Positions 9,338 to 18,470 are shown, counted from the stretch's first letter. The stretch is 64,000 nucleotides of DNA from Pleomorphomonas sp. PLEO (GCF_041320595.1 NZ_CP166625.1:4524001-4588000); one strand, 5' to 3'. Translations and numbers: made by a program. The notes: generated by a model from the letters alone, not told the origin.

Positions 9338-11629
9338 ATGACCAGCGAAAATCTCATCACCCCCGTAAGACACCTGGCCCTGATCGGGAACTTTCCACCG
9401 CGCAAGTGTGGTATCGCCACGTTTACCGCCGATTTGCGCGAGGCTCTGGTCTCAACCAACGATGATTTGCGGGTCAGCACGGTAGCCGTGACGGACGAGG
9501 GGCAGACATATGCTTATCCGTCCATGGTCGGCTATGAGATCAACCAGCACGAAGCTGGCGACTACGCGGCGGCGGCGGACCATATCAATGCGCTTAATCC
9601 CGACGCCGTTTCGATCCAGCACGAATTTGGCATCTTCGGCGGCGAAGCGGGTGAGTATCTCTTGAAGCTCACCGAACGGCTGCGGGCGCCAGTGGTATTG
9701 ACGCTTCACACTGTGCTCGTCGATCCGACTCCCGACCAGCGGCGGGTCATGGAGCGCCTTGCCGAGCATGCGGCTCGGCTGGTGGTGATGACGGAGATGG
9801 GCCGCACGATCTTGACGCGTGAATGGAATTTCCCGGCAGAGAAGATCGCAGTCATTCCGCATGGAATTCCGGACGTTCCCTTCCTCGACCCGGCATTCCA
9901 GAAACACATTTTCGGTCTCGATGGCCGAAAGGTGGCGCTGACCTTCGGTCTTCTTTCGCCCAACAAGGGCATCGAGAACATGATCGATGCCTTGCCTGCC
10001 CTCTCCCGCGCGCACCCCGACCTCGTCTACGTCGTGCTCGGCGCGACGCATCCCCATCTGGTCGCCCGTGATGGCGAGTCTTACCGCGAGCATTTACAGG
10101 AACGCGCGGACGCGCTCGGCGTCACCGATCACCTGATGTTCGTCAACGAATATGTCGATGCGCCCATCCTGCAAGCATGGCTTTCAGCGGCGGACATCTA
10201 CGTCACTCCCTATCTGAACGAGGCGCAGATCACCTCGGGTACGTTGTCCTATGCGGTTGGCCTCGGCAAGGCGGTGGTTTCCACGCCTTACTGGCATGCT
10301 CGCGAGCTGCTGGCCGACGACCGTGGCGCTCTGGTCCCGTTTGGCGATCCAGGAGCATTGGCTTCGACGATCAGTGATCTCCTCACCGACGGCGCTCGCC
10401 GCGATCGTCTGCGTAGTCGCGCCTATGACGCAGGTCGGCAGACGATCTGGCCGGTGGTTGGGCGTGCCTATCTCGACGTGTTCGCCGAGGCCCGAGGGGG
10501 AACGCGCGCACCGACGCCGATCAGCACCCTGAGGGCGGGTCGCCGCGCTCCGGCCTCTTCCTCGCTCACGGCTGTCGATCGGATGATGGACGGTTGCGGC
10601 ATGCTGCAACACAGCCGTTCCACCATTCCCGATCGACGCCATGGCTACTGCCTTGACGACAACGCCCGCGCCATGATGCTGGCAGTGGAACTGAAATCGG
10701 AAGGGATCGAGACCGAGCGCGCGGCTCGCATCGCCGATACATGCGCCGCCTTCGTGGATTCAGCCTGGGACGAAGATCGTTCTACTTTCCGCAACTTTAT
10801 GAATTACCGGCGCGAGTGGCTGGAAGACATCGGCTCGGAAGACAGCCGCGGGCGGGCTCTATGGGCTCTGGGCCGTGTTGTAGAGAGCACCAATGATCAC
10901 GGGCTCAAACTGTGGGCAACAGGTCTTTCCGAGCAGGTTATACCGGCAACCGCCCATCTCGGTAGCCCGCGCGCGGCCGCCTTCGCGACGCTGGGCCTCT
11001 TCAGCTGGTTGGCAGTCTATCCCGGTCATCGCCCAGCCCGACAGCTGCTCGACACGTTCGCGGCGCGTTTGCACGAACTCTTGCGAGAACAGAGAAAGCC
11101 GGACTGGCTTTGGTTCGAGCCGGTGCTCGCCTATGACAATGCTCGTCTACCGGAGGCACTGATCCGCGCCGGCCAGCATCTTGGAAATGAGGATATGATC
11201 GCCGATGGCTTGGCGGCGCTCGAGTGGCTGGCCGAACTTCAGACCAGCAAGGAAGGCCACTTCCGCCCCGTGGGAACGGAGAGCTTTGGCAAACTCTATA
11301 ACCGCCCGCTCCCCTTCGACCAGCAGCCGGTCGATGCCTGGGCCATGATCGAGGCCTGCACGACCGCCTTCGACGCCACAGGCGACTCCCAGTGGCAGCG
11401 TCATGCGGAAGCCGCTTTCGACTGGTTCCTCGGCCGCAACGATCTCGGCTTGCGCCTCGCCACACCGAACGGCGGCTGCTACGACGGTTTGCAGGTTGAT
11501 CGCGTCAACCTCAACCAGGGAGCGGAATCCATTCTCGCCTTCCAGTTCTCTGTCCGTGCCATGCGGCAGCTCCAGCGGCTCAACCAGGGTGAGACGCGGG
11601 AAATAGTCGTCGCGAGGGCTGGCCAATGA
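9338..11629 (+). CDS. GT4-family glycosyltransferase with C-terminal helical (alpha/alpha-toroid-like) domain
   Basis: A two-part protein of 763 residues. Residues about 1-390 are a GT-B fold glycosyltransferase of family 4: an N-terminal GNFPPRKCGIATFTADL segment, and a nucleotide-sugar site ending SGTLSYAVGLGKAVVSTPYW with an acidic residue in HARELLADDRGALV. Residues about 410-763 are helix-rich with repeated aromatic and acidic motifs (GYCLDDNARAMML, WLWFEPVLAYDNARLPEALI, GGCYDGLQVDRVNLNQGAES), resembling AGE/glycoside-hydrolase (alpha/alpha)6 barrels. That reading is by fold pattern only. The last four bases (ATGA) overlap the start of the GH130 gene, so the two are translationally coupled. 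Donor and acceptor sugars are unknown. Neither a signal peptide nor a membrane helix is visible, so it should be cytosolic. Confidence 0.85.
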   Translation: MTSENLITPVRHLALIGNFPPRKCGIATFTADLREALVSTNDDLRVSTVAVTDEGQTYAYPSMVGYEINQHEAGDYAAAADHINALNPDAVSIQHEFGIFGGEAGEYLLKLTERLRAPVVLTLHTVLVDPTPDQRRVMERLAEHAARLVVMTEMGRTILTREWNFPAEKIAVIPHGIPDVPFLDPAFQKHIFGLDGRKVALTFGLLSPNKGIENMIDALPALSRAHPDLVYVVLGATHPHLVARDGESYREHLQERADALGVTDHLMFVNEYVDAPILQAWLSAADIYVTPYLNEAQITSGTLSYAVGLGKAVVSTPYWHARELLADDRGALVPFGDPGALASTISDLLTDGARRDRLRSRAYDAGRQTIWPVVGRAYLDVFAEARGGTRAPTPISTLRAGRRAPASSSLTAVDRMMDGCGMLQHSRSTIPDRRHGYCLDDNARAMMLAVELKSEGIETERAARIADTCAAFVDSAWDEDRSTFRNFMNYRREWLEDIGSEDSRGRALWALGRVVESTNDHGLKLWATGLSEQVIPATAHLGSPRAAAFATLGLFSWLAVYPGHRPARQLLDTFAARLHELLREQRKPDWLWFEPVLAYDNARLPEALIRAGQHLGNEDMIADGLAALEWLAELQTSKEGHFRPVGTESFGKLYNRPLPFDQQPVDAWAMIEACTTAFDATGDSQWQRHAEAAFDWFLGRNDLGLRLATPNGGCYDGLQVDRVNLNQGAESILAFQFSVRAMRQLQRLNQGETREIVVARAGQ

Positions 11630-12900
11630 CGTTGCAGTTGTTGCCTCAGCGGCTTTATCCCAACGCTCGTCGAGTGGTCGTTCGTAATTTTCAACTTGCG
11701 TCCGAGCCTCGGGGTTTGAATCCAGCCTCGCAGGCGCGAGTTCGGCGGGTCATAGAAACCGTCCAGGCGATGGACAACCGCACCGTACAATCAGAGCTTT
11801 CGCTCGTTCTGGGTGACTTCGAAAATCGTCATCGCGAAGTCCGCCGCTTCTTTGAAGAGCGCTATGCGGGTATCGCCGCCGACATGGGCCTCGTCGAACC
11901 GTTGCGGGACGCCGAGCGTTTGCTGATTGGCGCCTATTTCTGCCATGAATACTCGTTCCAGGCGGCGGCGCTGATGAACCCCAGCGTCGTCCCTCATCCG
12001 GACCAATCTGGTCTCGAGCCCGGTGAAATCCGTTTTCTGCTTTCGCTCAGAGCTGTCGGCGAGGGCCATATCTCTTCAATCACCTTCCGCGAAGGTGTGC
12101 TGTCCGACCAGGGCGAACTACGGCTAGCCGAGGAGAGCCATTTGACCGTCGCTTCCCGGCCAGAGATCGGCGAAGAGGGCCATGTCTGGCTTGTTCGTGA
12201 CGGTGAAGGGCCACTCGACGAGACGGTGTTGCTGCCAGCCACGTCGGCGCAGCGTAACGGTCTTGAAGATCTGCGACTCGTCTATTTCGACGACCCTGAC
12301 GAGGGACGTCTTTGGTACGGCACCTACACGGCGTTCAGCGGCACATCGATCGCGTCGGAAATGTTGATGACCCGAGACTTCCGCCGCTTCGAACTACGGC
12401 CCTTGTCGGGGCCGGCGGCCCGCAACAAGGGCATGGCCCTGTTTCCGCGCAAGATCGGCGGCAGCTATGCCATGCTGGGCAGGCAGGATAACGAAAACCT
12501 GTTCCTGATCCGCTCCGATGATCTCTTCCATTGGGAAGAAGGCGAGCGTATCGCCGGACCAGTTTACCCCTGGGAGCTCATTCAGATTGGCAATTGCGGA
12601 TCACCGATCGAACTCGACGAGGGCTGGCTCGTGCTGACCCATGGTGTTGGTCCGATGCGCAAATATGCCATCGGCGCCTTCCTCCTCGACAGGGAAGAGC
12701 CAACCCGCGTCATTGGGCGTTCGCGCGTGCCGCTCCTGTCGCCATCGGATGCCGAACGCGAAGGCTACGTGCCCAACGTCGTTTATACCTGCGGCGCGTT
12801 GGCCCATGCCGGGCGGCTCTTCATACCCTACGGTATCGCCGATAGCGCAGTGGGCTTTGCAAGCATCGAAATCGAGGAATTGTTGTCCTCGCTTAGCTGA
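11626..12900 (+). CDS. GH130-family glycoside phosphorylase/hydrolase
   Basis: A 424-residue protein with the five-bladed beta-propeller pattern of GH130, a family of beta-mannoside phosphorylases and related hydrolases. The family's catalytic Asp motif (usually EDPR) appears as GLEDLR around D215. Later blades show GPAARNKGMALFPRKIGG, FLIRSDDLFHWEEGERI, GSPIELDEGWLVLTHGVG and FIPYGIADSAVGFA. An N-terminal helical extension of about 120 residues precedes the propeller. It starts inside the stop of the GT4 gene (ATGA overlap), so the partners are probably needed together, either in making or in turning over a mannose-containing glycan or glycoside. That role is inference. A hairpin terminator follows at 12935. 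Confidence 0.85.
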   Translation: MTLQLLPQRLYPNARRVVVRNFQLASEPRGLNPASQARVRRVIETVQAMDNRTVQSELSLVLGDFENRHREVRRFFEERYAGIAADMGLVEPLRDAERLLIGAYFCHEYSFQAAALMNPSVVPHPDQSGLEPGEIRFLLSLRAVGEGHISSITFREGVLSDQGELRLAEESHLTVASRPEIGEEGHVWLVRDGEGPLDETVLLPATSAQRNGLEDLRLVYFDDPDEGRLWYGTYTAFSGTSIASEMLMTRDFRRFELRPLSGPAARNKGMALFPRKIGGSYAMLGRQDNENLFLIRSDDLFHWEEGERIAGPVYPWELIQIGNCGSPIELDEGWLVLTHGVGPMRKYAIGAFLLDREEPTRVIGRSRVPLLSPSDAEREGYVPNVVYTCGALAHAGRLFIPYGIADSAVGFASIEIEELLSSLS

Positions 12901-13221
12901 TCGCCTCAATTCCCGCTAAAACCTGACATGATATGAAATGCGCCGTTTCGGCGCATTTCGTTTATGGGCCGAGTGCTTCGGTCGATGATGCTCGTCAGAC
13001 AGAGCTAATTCTTCTCGGGATGGCGCCGTGATTTTCAACAACTGCGCGAAGACCTTAGTAACCGCGTGATTAAGTTGTATTTACTCACCATTGCGGTTGC
13101 CGCCGTTCCGATTAAAAGAACATTGGCGACTATTCGCGCCATGGCGGGTCTCACATGCGAATGATAGACGTTGGAATCAGAAATCGGCCCTCGATCGCGG
13201 ATGCTGATAGGGAGTCCATGA
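12901..13221. other. 321-bp intergenic region: terminator plus regulator promoter
   Basis: It begins with the hairpin at 12935-12959 that closes the GT4-GH130 operon. The rest, AT-richer around 13060-13110, precedes the XRE regulator and must contain its promoter. I see no small gene or clear operator. Confidence 0.5.
12935..12959 (+). terminator. Hairpin terminator after the GH130 gene
   Basis: An 11-bp perfect stem, GAAATGCGCCG (12935-12945) with CGGCGCATTTC (12949-12959), and a TTT loop, 34 bp after the GH130 stop. The tail (GTTTATG) is short, so termination may be partial. Confidence 0.7.
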
Positions 13222-13653
13222 ATGGAGCCTAACGCCGTTAAAAAGAAAATACCGAACCCCGCGGACGTTCATGTCGGGACTCGAATCCGCATGCGGCGCA
13301 TGATCTTGGGTATCTCCCAGGAAAAGCTCGGGACGGTACTCGGCGTCACCTTCCAGCAGGTCCAGAAATACGAAAAAGGGGCTACACGCGTCGGGGCCGG
13401 GCGTCTGTTGGAAATTGCCAACTACCTTGGCGTACCGGTAAGCTACTTTTTCGAAACCGCCGTGTTCGAAGCTCTTGAGGCACGCGGGCCGAACGGCGAG
13501 ATGATCGCGGTGACCAACGAATTCGATCAGTTTGTGAGAAGCTCGGAAGGCATTAAACTCAATAGCGCTTTCCTCGGTATCAACGATCCGGCCGTGCGTC
13601 GGCATTTGCTCGACCTGGTCGTCTCCATGTCACGCACCGGTCAGGACAGCTGA
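13222..13653 (+). CDS. XRE-family transcriptional regulator (PraR-like)
   Basis: 143 residues with one helix-turn-helix domain at about residues 15-70. The recognition segment SQEKLGTVLGVTFQQVQKYE with KGATRVGAGRLLEIANYLGV is the form typical of rhizobial PraR-type regulators, which control biofilm and quorum-sensing genes in Rhizobium. The C-terminal part (about 75-143) is a short helical dimerisation-like tail. The start at 13222 has AGGGAG just upstream; an ATG at 13218 runs straight into a stop and cannot be used. It converges on the 79-aa gene with only 19 bp between them. The PraR link is by sequence pattern, not by context. Confidence 0.88.
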   Translation: MEPNAVKKKIPNPADVHVGTRIRMRRMILGISQEKLGTVLGVTFQQVQKYEKGATRVGAGRLLEIANYLGVPVSYFFETAVFEALEARGPNGEMIAVTNEFDQFVRSSEGIKLNSAFLGINDPAVRRHLLDLVVSMSRTGQDS

Positions 13654-13672
13654 ACGGTGCGCGACGGACTGC

Positions 13673-13912
13673 TTAATGACGGCGTCGGCGCTCTTCGAGA
13701 TTGACGACGTCTGAATCCATCTGAAGCGCCAGTAGCCCGGACAGCTCGGCGCTGGCCAAGCCGAGCAGAAGCGCCGCGGAAACGCTGACCTCCCTCGCCT
13801 GTGGCATCAGATAGTCGATCATTGTCATCATCGCACGGATGTCCATTGGACGATGAACATCGCCAGCGTAAGTCTGTTCCCCCATCATGGGGTCGTCGAT
13901 ATCAGCGCTCAT
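13673..13912 (-). CDS. Small conserved-looking 79-aa protein coupled to the tandem GNAT
   Basis: I do not recognise the family. The 79-residue product is acidic at its N-terminus and has a central Ala/Leu-rich helix (SVSAALLLGLASAELSGLLAL) and a basic C-terminus (EERRRRH). The start codon overlaps the stop of the upstream tandem-GNAT gene (ATGA, 13909-13912). This argues that it is real and made together with that enzyme, perhaps as a partner. The hydrophobic stretch is amphipathic-looking and contains Glu and Ser, so it is less likely to be a membrane span. Confidence 0.6.
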   Translation of the reverse strand: MSADIDDPMMGEQTYAGDVHRPMDIRAMMTMIDYLMPQAREVSVSAALLLGLASAELSGLLALQMDSDVVNLEERRRRH

Positions 13913-15144
13913 TGATCACCCGATACTCTTTCCAGGATGCCGGGCCGGTCCCACTGTCCCTCCGGGCGGACGAGCACAACCGCACCGGAATCCGGTGAAA
14001 GCGCATCCTCAGCCGGCGGCACGACAAGATCGGCCTCGTAATAGGTTTCGTTCGTCAGATAGTTGATGCCGTCGCCTTGGCGCAGAACGAAGCCGAAGTG
14101 CCGCCAGATGGGAGCAACACTCGCCGCGGTCTGGCCGTAGAATCGGGTGTAGCCCTTGGTGCGGCAGAGTTCGATGCCGGCTTTCACCAGCTTCAGAGCC
14201 ATCCGGCTCTTGCGAAAGCGCGGCAACACGGCCAGCCGTTCCAGTTTGACGAAGCCGGCGAAGTAGCGAATGCGCAGGCAACCGGCGGGCTCGTCGCCCA
14301 CGAAGCCGAGCAAGTGCGTCGCCGTGAGATCATTGCCGTCGACGTCTTCAGCGAACGGAATGGACTGTTCGGCGAGGTAGGTCGCCGCCCGGATCGCGTG
14401 GACCATCAAGAGCTGGTTGACGTCGTGGACGACGGTGATGCCAATGGTATCCGACCGTCCGGATAATCCAGAGGTATTGGGACGCCAGGTATCATAGGGG
14501 GCGGGCGGGTGATCGAACTCGCTACGCCGCTCCTCATCCGTCAGACGTCGGCAAGTCATGATACCCTGTGCATAGATGCCGCCGTGTCGGGCACCCATCG
14601 TAAAGCCAATGCTCTCGAACAGACAGCGCGCCTTGTCATTGGCCGCCTTGCAGAACACCGGCAAGCCGCGGAACTTGTCCGATGTCAGACGCTCCATGAT
14701 GAGCGAAATACCGCCGGCGATCGCTGGGGAGATATAGATGCCCCAGAAATAGATGGCGGCAGGCCTTTCCCACTGGCGTGCGATGAAGCGGTCCTCGGGG
14801 GCACCCGTGTCCATGCGACCATCGAACAGAGCATCAAGCCCGTCCTGGTTGAGGGGTAAGAGACACACGAAGCCGAGCGGCCCGTTACCGGCCTGTTCGC
14901 GCCAAGCCCCCCGGCCGATGGCCAGGATCGTGTCGGGATTGCGCCTATAAATGCGCATGACCGTATCAAGGCTGGCGACACCCTGAATTTCAGGGGTCGC
15001 TTTTCTCATCAGATCTGCAATAATTTCGCTGGAGGGACTGAAAACGGAAAGGTTGCGGCCATATTTGGAGTAATCGATACGATCAATATGGCGGGACGGA
15101 TCGAATTTGGATGATTGTTCATAATTTCGAGTATGTGAATTCAT
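13909..15144 (-). CDS. Tandem GNAT-family acetyltransferase-like protein
   Basis: A 411-residue protein made of two GNAT-like halves. The first (about 30-195) shows FWGIYISPAIAGGISLIMER and a C-terminal FCKAANDKARCLFESIGFTM segment typical of GNAT folds. The second (about 235-385) shows GDEPAGCLRIRYF, then LERLAVLPRFRKSRMALKLV, the acetyl-CoA-binding region, and APIWRHFGFVLRQGD. Overall it resembles the N-acetyltransferases and acyl-homoserine-lactone-synthase-like proteins of alphaproteobacteria. The substrate is unknown. It is divergent from a LysR gene (106 bp apart), its likely regulator, and coupled to the 79-aa gene downstream. Confidence 0.75.
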   Translation of the reverse strand: MNSHTRNYEQSSKFDPSRHIDRIDYSKYGRNLSVFSPSSEIIADLMRKATPEIQGVASLDTVMRIYRRNPDTILAIGRGAWREQAGNGPLGFVCLLPLNQDGLDALFDGRMDTGAPEDRFIARQWERPAAIYFWGIYISPAIAGGISLIMERLTSDKFRGLPVFCKAANDKARCLFESIGFTMGARHGGIYAQGIMTCRRLTDEERRSEFDHPPAPYDTWRPNTSGLSGRSDTIGITVVHDVNQLLMVHAIRAATYLAEQSIPFAEDVDGNDLTATHLLGFVGDEPAGCLRIRYFAGFVKLERLAVLPRFRKSRMALKLVKAGIELCRTKGYTRFYGQTAASVAPIWRHFGFVLRQGDGINYLTNETYYEADLVVPPAEDALSPDSGAVVLVRPEGQWDRPGILERVSGDQ

Positions 15145-15250
15145 CTTGCCCCTCGTCTTTGATGATCACGACCCGTTTCATTCGAAGTTAAACCTAACCA
15201 GTTCGGGAGCTGTTCCGTGCATCCGATTTTGACGCAGGGTGATGAGGTAG

Positions 15251-16264
15251 ATGGAACACGGTGACGGAGCACCCGAGCTGGACATCAACTGGGATGACGT
15301 CCGCGTATTCCTGCTGGTTGCGCGCCTTTCCAGCTTCCGCGCGGCGTCCATCGAGAGCGGCGTGTCGGTCAACGCCCTGCGCCGGCGAATCGAAGCGCTC
15401 GAACACAAGATCAATGCCGTGCTGCTCACTCGGTCGGCCAAGGGAGTCGAACTCACCGAAGAGGGGCGTAAGGTAGAAGAGACGGCCCAGGCAATGCTGG
15501 AGCAAGCGCGTGCCCTGGCACGCCTATCCTCAAAGTCCAAGCGCGGCCTCAGAGCGACGGTGCGGGTAGGCGCGACGGAGGGACTCGGCGCGTTCTGGCT
15601 GGTTCCCCGGCTGGTTGATCTGTTTGAACGAGCTCCCGGCATACAGGTCGACTTCCGCAACGAGATGCGCGTACCCGACGTATCGGGTTTAGAGGTGGAC
15701 ATCGCAGTGCAGCTAGAGCGGCCGGCCGATGAGGGGCTGAAAGTCGTTCGCCTCGGTTGGCTTCACGTCGTCCTGTTCGCCTCGGCCGACTACATATCCC
15801 GCCACGGCATGATCGAAACGTCGCAGGACGTTCCCCGGCATCGCTTCATCGAGATCAATGCCCCGCAGATCCAGAGCGGGGCACTCAAGGAGGAATTGCC
15901 CGACGACGATAGCCGCAGCTTCGTCGCACTGCGGGTCAACACCGCTTCGGCGCAGGTGCTGGCGGCAACCCATGGGGCGGGGGTAACGGCGCTACCAACC
16001 TATGCCCAGCTGGTGACGCACAAGCTGCATCACGTCGCCCGGGAGTTTTCGCTGAAGCGGGACATCTGGCTCTGCTATCATCCAAGCGTTGTCGAGTTTC
16101 GACATATGCGCCAAGCCATCGACTGGATCAAATCGTCCTTCGACCAGGAAAAGTACCCTTGGTTCGGAGAGCAGTACCTTTCGCCCGACGAAATCCAGCA
16201 TCTGGCAGTCAAGCGCGGGCTTGGTACCCTTTTTTCTGGCTTCCGGGACGAGCATAAGTTGTAG
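15251..16264 (+). CDS. LysR-family transcriptional regulator
   Basis: 337 residues. The winged helix-turn-helix lies at about 12-75 (DDVRVFLLVARLSSFRAASI, then VSVNALRRRIEALEHKINAV and LLTRSAKGVELTEEGRKV). A substrate-binding domain from about residue 100 begins VRVGATEGLGAFWLVPRLV. The start at 15251 follows GATGAGGTAG. It is transcribed away from the tandem GNAT across a 106-bp gap, the usual arrangement for a LysR protein and its target; I could not pick out a convincing T-N11-A box there. The C-terminus is about 35 residues longer than a standard LysR. Confidence 0.9.
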   Translation: MEHGDGAPELDINWDDVRVFLLVARLSSFRAASIESGVSVNALRRRIEALEHKINAVLLTRSAKGVELTEEGRKVEETAQAMLEQARALARLSSKSKRGLRATVRVGATEGLGAFWLVPRLVDLFERAPGIQVDFRNEMRVPDVSGLEVDIAVQLERPADEGLKVVRLGWLHVVLFASADYISRHGMIETSQDVPRHRFIEINAPQIQSGALKEELPDDDSRSFVALRVNTASAQVLAATHGAGVTALPTYAQLVTHKLHHVAREFSLKRDIWLCYHPSVVEFRHMRQAIDWIKSSFDQEKYPWFGEQYLSPDEIQHLAVKRGLGTLFSGFRDEHKL

Positions 16265-16319
16265 CAGAATACACCGACGGCAATTGACTGCCGCTTTCAG
16301 TAGCCTTGCGGGGACGGTG

Positions 16320-16493
16320 ATGGAAGAAAAGGCTTTGACACTCCGCCACGAATTGCCACGCCTCATAGCGGCGGCGAAAGCGCTTGGTGCGTCGATGCTC
16401 GTCATGCTCCTCATGACTGTCGACGAAGAATTGCACAGACAGGAACTCGAACAGCACAAAGAGGCAGGGGCCGGGCAGGCCGACCGCCCATAA
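16320..16493 (+). CDS. Possible small protein of 57 residues
   Basis: The frame from ATG 16320 encodes an acidic, helical peptide beginning MEEKALTLRHELPRLIAAAK and ending GQADRP. A GGGGA stretch lies just upstream. It sits 55 bp behind the LysR gene and has the look of the small conserved proteins common in this bacterial group, but I recognise no domain. A longer frame from 16089 overlaps LysR and is rejected. It may be spurious. Confidence 0.35.
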   Translation: MEEKALTLRHELPRLIAAAKALGASMLVMLLMTVDEELHRQELEQHKEAGAGQADRP

Positions 16494-16724
16494 CGTTACC
16501 AGCCAGATGCGCTCGTTTGGATCGCGCAGCTGTCGATATCTGACGTCTGTAATATAGAAATTTTCGAATATAAGACTGTTGGCTTACCCGTCGGCCTGAA
16601 GGCAGTGCCGACATTTCTTCGTTGTGCTACCAAGGCGTGAACGGACCCCCTTTCGAAAACCCTTTGTCACGAGTGTGAGGGCTGGTAATGGTGAGGTCTG
16701 ATTACCACGTGTTTTCACTTACGC

Positions 16725-16748
16725 AACGAAACCGCGCCTCGTTTCGTT
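16725..16748 (+). promoter_or_regulatory. Inverted repeat just upstream of kaiC
   Basis: AACGAAAC (16725-16732) and GTTTCGTT (16741-16748) form a perfect 8-bp inverted repeat around an 8-base spacer, 18 bp before the kaiC ATG. It could be an operator or a 5'-leader stem. No matching site was noticed elsewhere in the window. Confidence 0.4.
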
Positions 16749-16766
16749 TCCTATGGCGAGTAAAGC

Positions 16767-18461
16767 ATGTCTGACAGCGGACTCCCGATGAAATCCATTG
16801 CCAAGTCTGCGACTGGTATCTCCGGCTTCGACGACCTCACACTCGGGGGGCTTCCGACGGGACGGCCGACTCTGGTCTGCGGTACCGCTGGCTGTGGCAA
16901 AACGCTTTTCGCAGCGACGTTCCTTGTTCATGGCGCGCGCGAGCTCGACGAGCCCGGCGTTTTCGTGAGCTTCGAGGAGCGGCCGAGCGACATCGTCGAC
17001 AACGTCGCTTCGCTCGGCTTCGATCTCGATACCCTCATCAATGCGGGAAAGGTCGTCATCGAGCACATCGAAGTCGACCCGTCGGAAGTGGCGGAGATCG
17101 GCGACTACGACCTCGAAGGTTTATTCCTTCGCCTCGAACTCGCCATCGACTCGATCGGCGCAAAGCGTGTGGTGCTCGATACGATCGAGAGCCTTTTCTC
17201 GGCGTTCACCAACCAAGCGGTCTTGCGCGCGGAGATCCGCCGCCTGTTCGACTGGCTCAAGGATCGCGGCCTGACCACGGTCATCACCGGCGAGCGAGGC
17301 GATGGAGCGCTGACCCGCCAAGGACTGGAAGAATATGTCTCGGACTGCGTGCTGCTGCTGGACCATCGGGTTCACAATCAGATCTCGACGCGCCGCCTGA
17401 GGATCGTCAAGTATCGTGGCTCCAGCCACGGCACCAACGAATATCCCTTCCTGATCGATCAGGGAGGTTTTTCGGTCTTGCCGGTAACCTCGCTTGGTCT
17501 CACTCATCGCGTATTCAATGAGCGAGTGAGTTCGGGTGTTCCAGACCTCGACGGCATGCTCAGTGGTGGCGGATTTCATCGCGGGTCGAGCATACTCATC
17601 TCGGGTGTAGCCGGTTCGGGCAAGTCATCGCTTGCGGCGAGCTTTGTGGATGCTGCCTGTAAGGCAGGTCAAAGAGCTCTTTACTTCTCCTTTGAGGAAT
17701 CTCAGGAGCAGATGGTCCGCAACATGCGTTCGCTGGGCATCGACCTCGGAACGCACTTCGCCGCTGGACAGCTGAAATACGTGGCCGCACGTCCAACGTT
17801 CTACAGTCTGGAGATGCATCTCGCGCTGATGCTTCGGGACGTAATAGCTTTCCGGCCGGACATTTTCGTCCTTGATCCACTTTCAGCCTTTGCGGAAACG
17901 GGCGACCGCTCGGAAGTGCACGCCATGTTGCTTCGCATCGTCGACTTCCTGAAGTCGGAAGGCGTAACCGGCGTCCTAACCCATCTCACCCAAAGCGGGA
18001 AAACAGTGATCGAAACCGACTCCGGGCTGTCCTCATTGATGGACGCCTGGATTCTGCTTCTCAACCGAGAGTCCAATGGAGAGTTCAACCGCGAACTCTA
18101 TCTTCTTAAAGCGCGAGGCCTCAGCCATTCCAACCAAGTCCGCGAATTCGTAATGGACAATGATGGAATCCACCTTCTCTTGCCATACACGGGCCAGGGC
18201 AGTGCATTAACCGGGGCGGCGCGGCGCGTGGCCGAGGCTGAGGAAAGCCGTCTTGAGCGGCAGCGCGAGATGGAAGCAGAAAAGGCGCAGCAGATGATCG
18301 AACAGCGGCGGCGTCGGACAATGGCACAGATCGAAATCCTCCGTTCGGAGCTCGAAGCGGACGAAGCGGAACTGCGAGGAGCCATTTTGATGGAAGCCGA
18401 CCGCCGCGCACAGATTGAAACGCAAGAAGACGAGATGCGCAAATCTCGCGGCAGCATATAA
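16767..18461 (+). CDS. kaiC: KaiC-family ATPase/autokinase with C-terminal coiled coil
   Basis: A 564-residue protein with two RecA-like domains. CI has Walker A GTAGCGKT at 39-46 and the paired glutamates E70-E71 (SFEERPSD). CII has Walker A GVAGSGKS at 280-287 and E310-E311 (SFEESQEQ). The phosphorylation dyad, S431/T432 in Synechococcus, aligns with S422-S423 (ETDSGLSSLMDAW), i.e. Ser-Ser, as described for Rhodobacter-type KaiC. From about residue 480 a charged Glu/Arg-rich coiled coil of roughly 80 residues replaces the short cyanobacterial tail. It is followed 9 bp later by kaiB and then a kinase; no kaiA is present. Known for the family: kaiA-independent timers of the hourglass type in purple bacteria. 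A start at 16788 (MKSIAKS) is also possible. Confidence 0.93.
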   Translation: MSDSGLPMKSIAKSATGISGFDDLTLGGLPTGRPTLVCGTAGCGKTLFAATFLVHGARELDEPGVFVSFEERPSDIVDNVASLGFDLDTLINAGKVVIEHIEVDPSEVAEIGDYDLEGLFLRLELAIDSIGAKRVVLDTIESLFSAFTNQAVLRAEIRRLFDWLKDRGLTTVITGERGDGALTRQGLEEYVSDCVLLLDHRVHNQISTRRLRIVKYRGSSHGTNEYPFLIDQGGFSVLPVTSLGLTHRVFNERVSSGVPDLDGMLSGGGFHRGSSILISGVAGSGKSSLAASFVDAACKAGQRALYFSFEESQEQMVRNMRSLGIDLGTHFAAGQLKYVAARPTFYSLEMHLALMLRDVIAFRPDIFVLDPLSAFAETGDRSEVHAMLLRIVDFLKSEGVTGVLTHLTQSGKTVIETDSGLSSLMDAWILLLNRESNGEFNRELYLLKARGLSHSNQVREFVMDNDGIHLLLPYTGQGSALTGAARRVAEAEESRLERQREMEAEKAQQMIEQRRRRTMAQIEILRSELEADEAELRGAILMEADRRAQIETQEDEMRKSRGSI

Positions 18462-18470
18462 GGAACGCCA

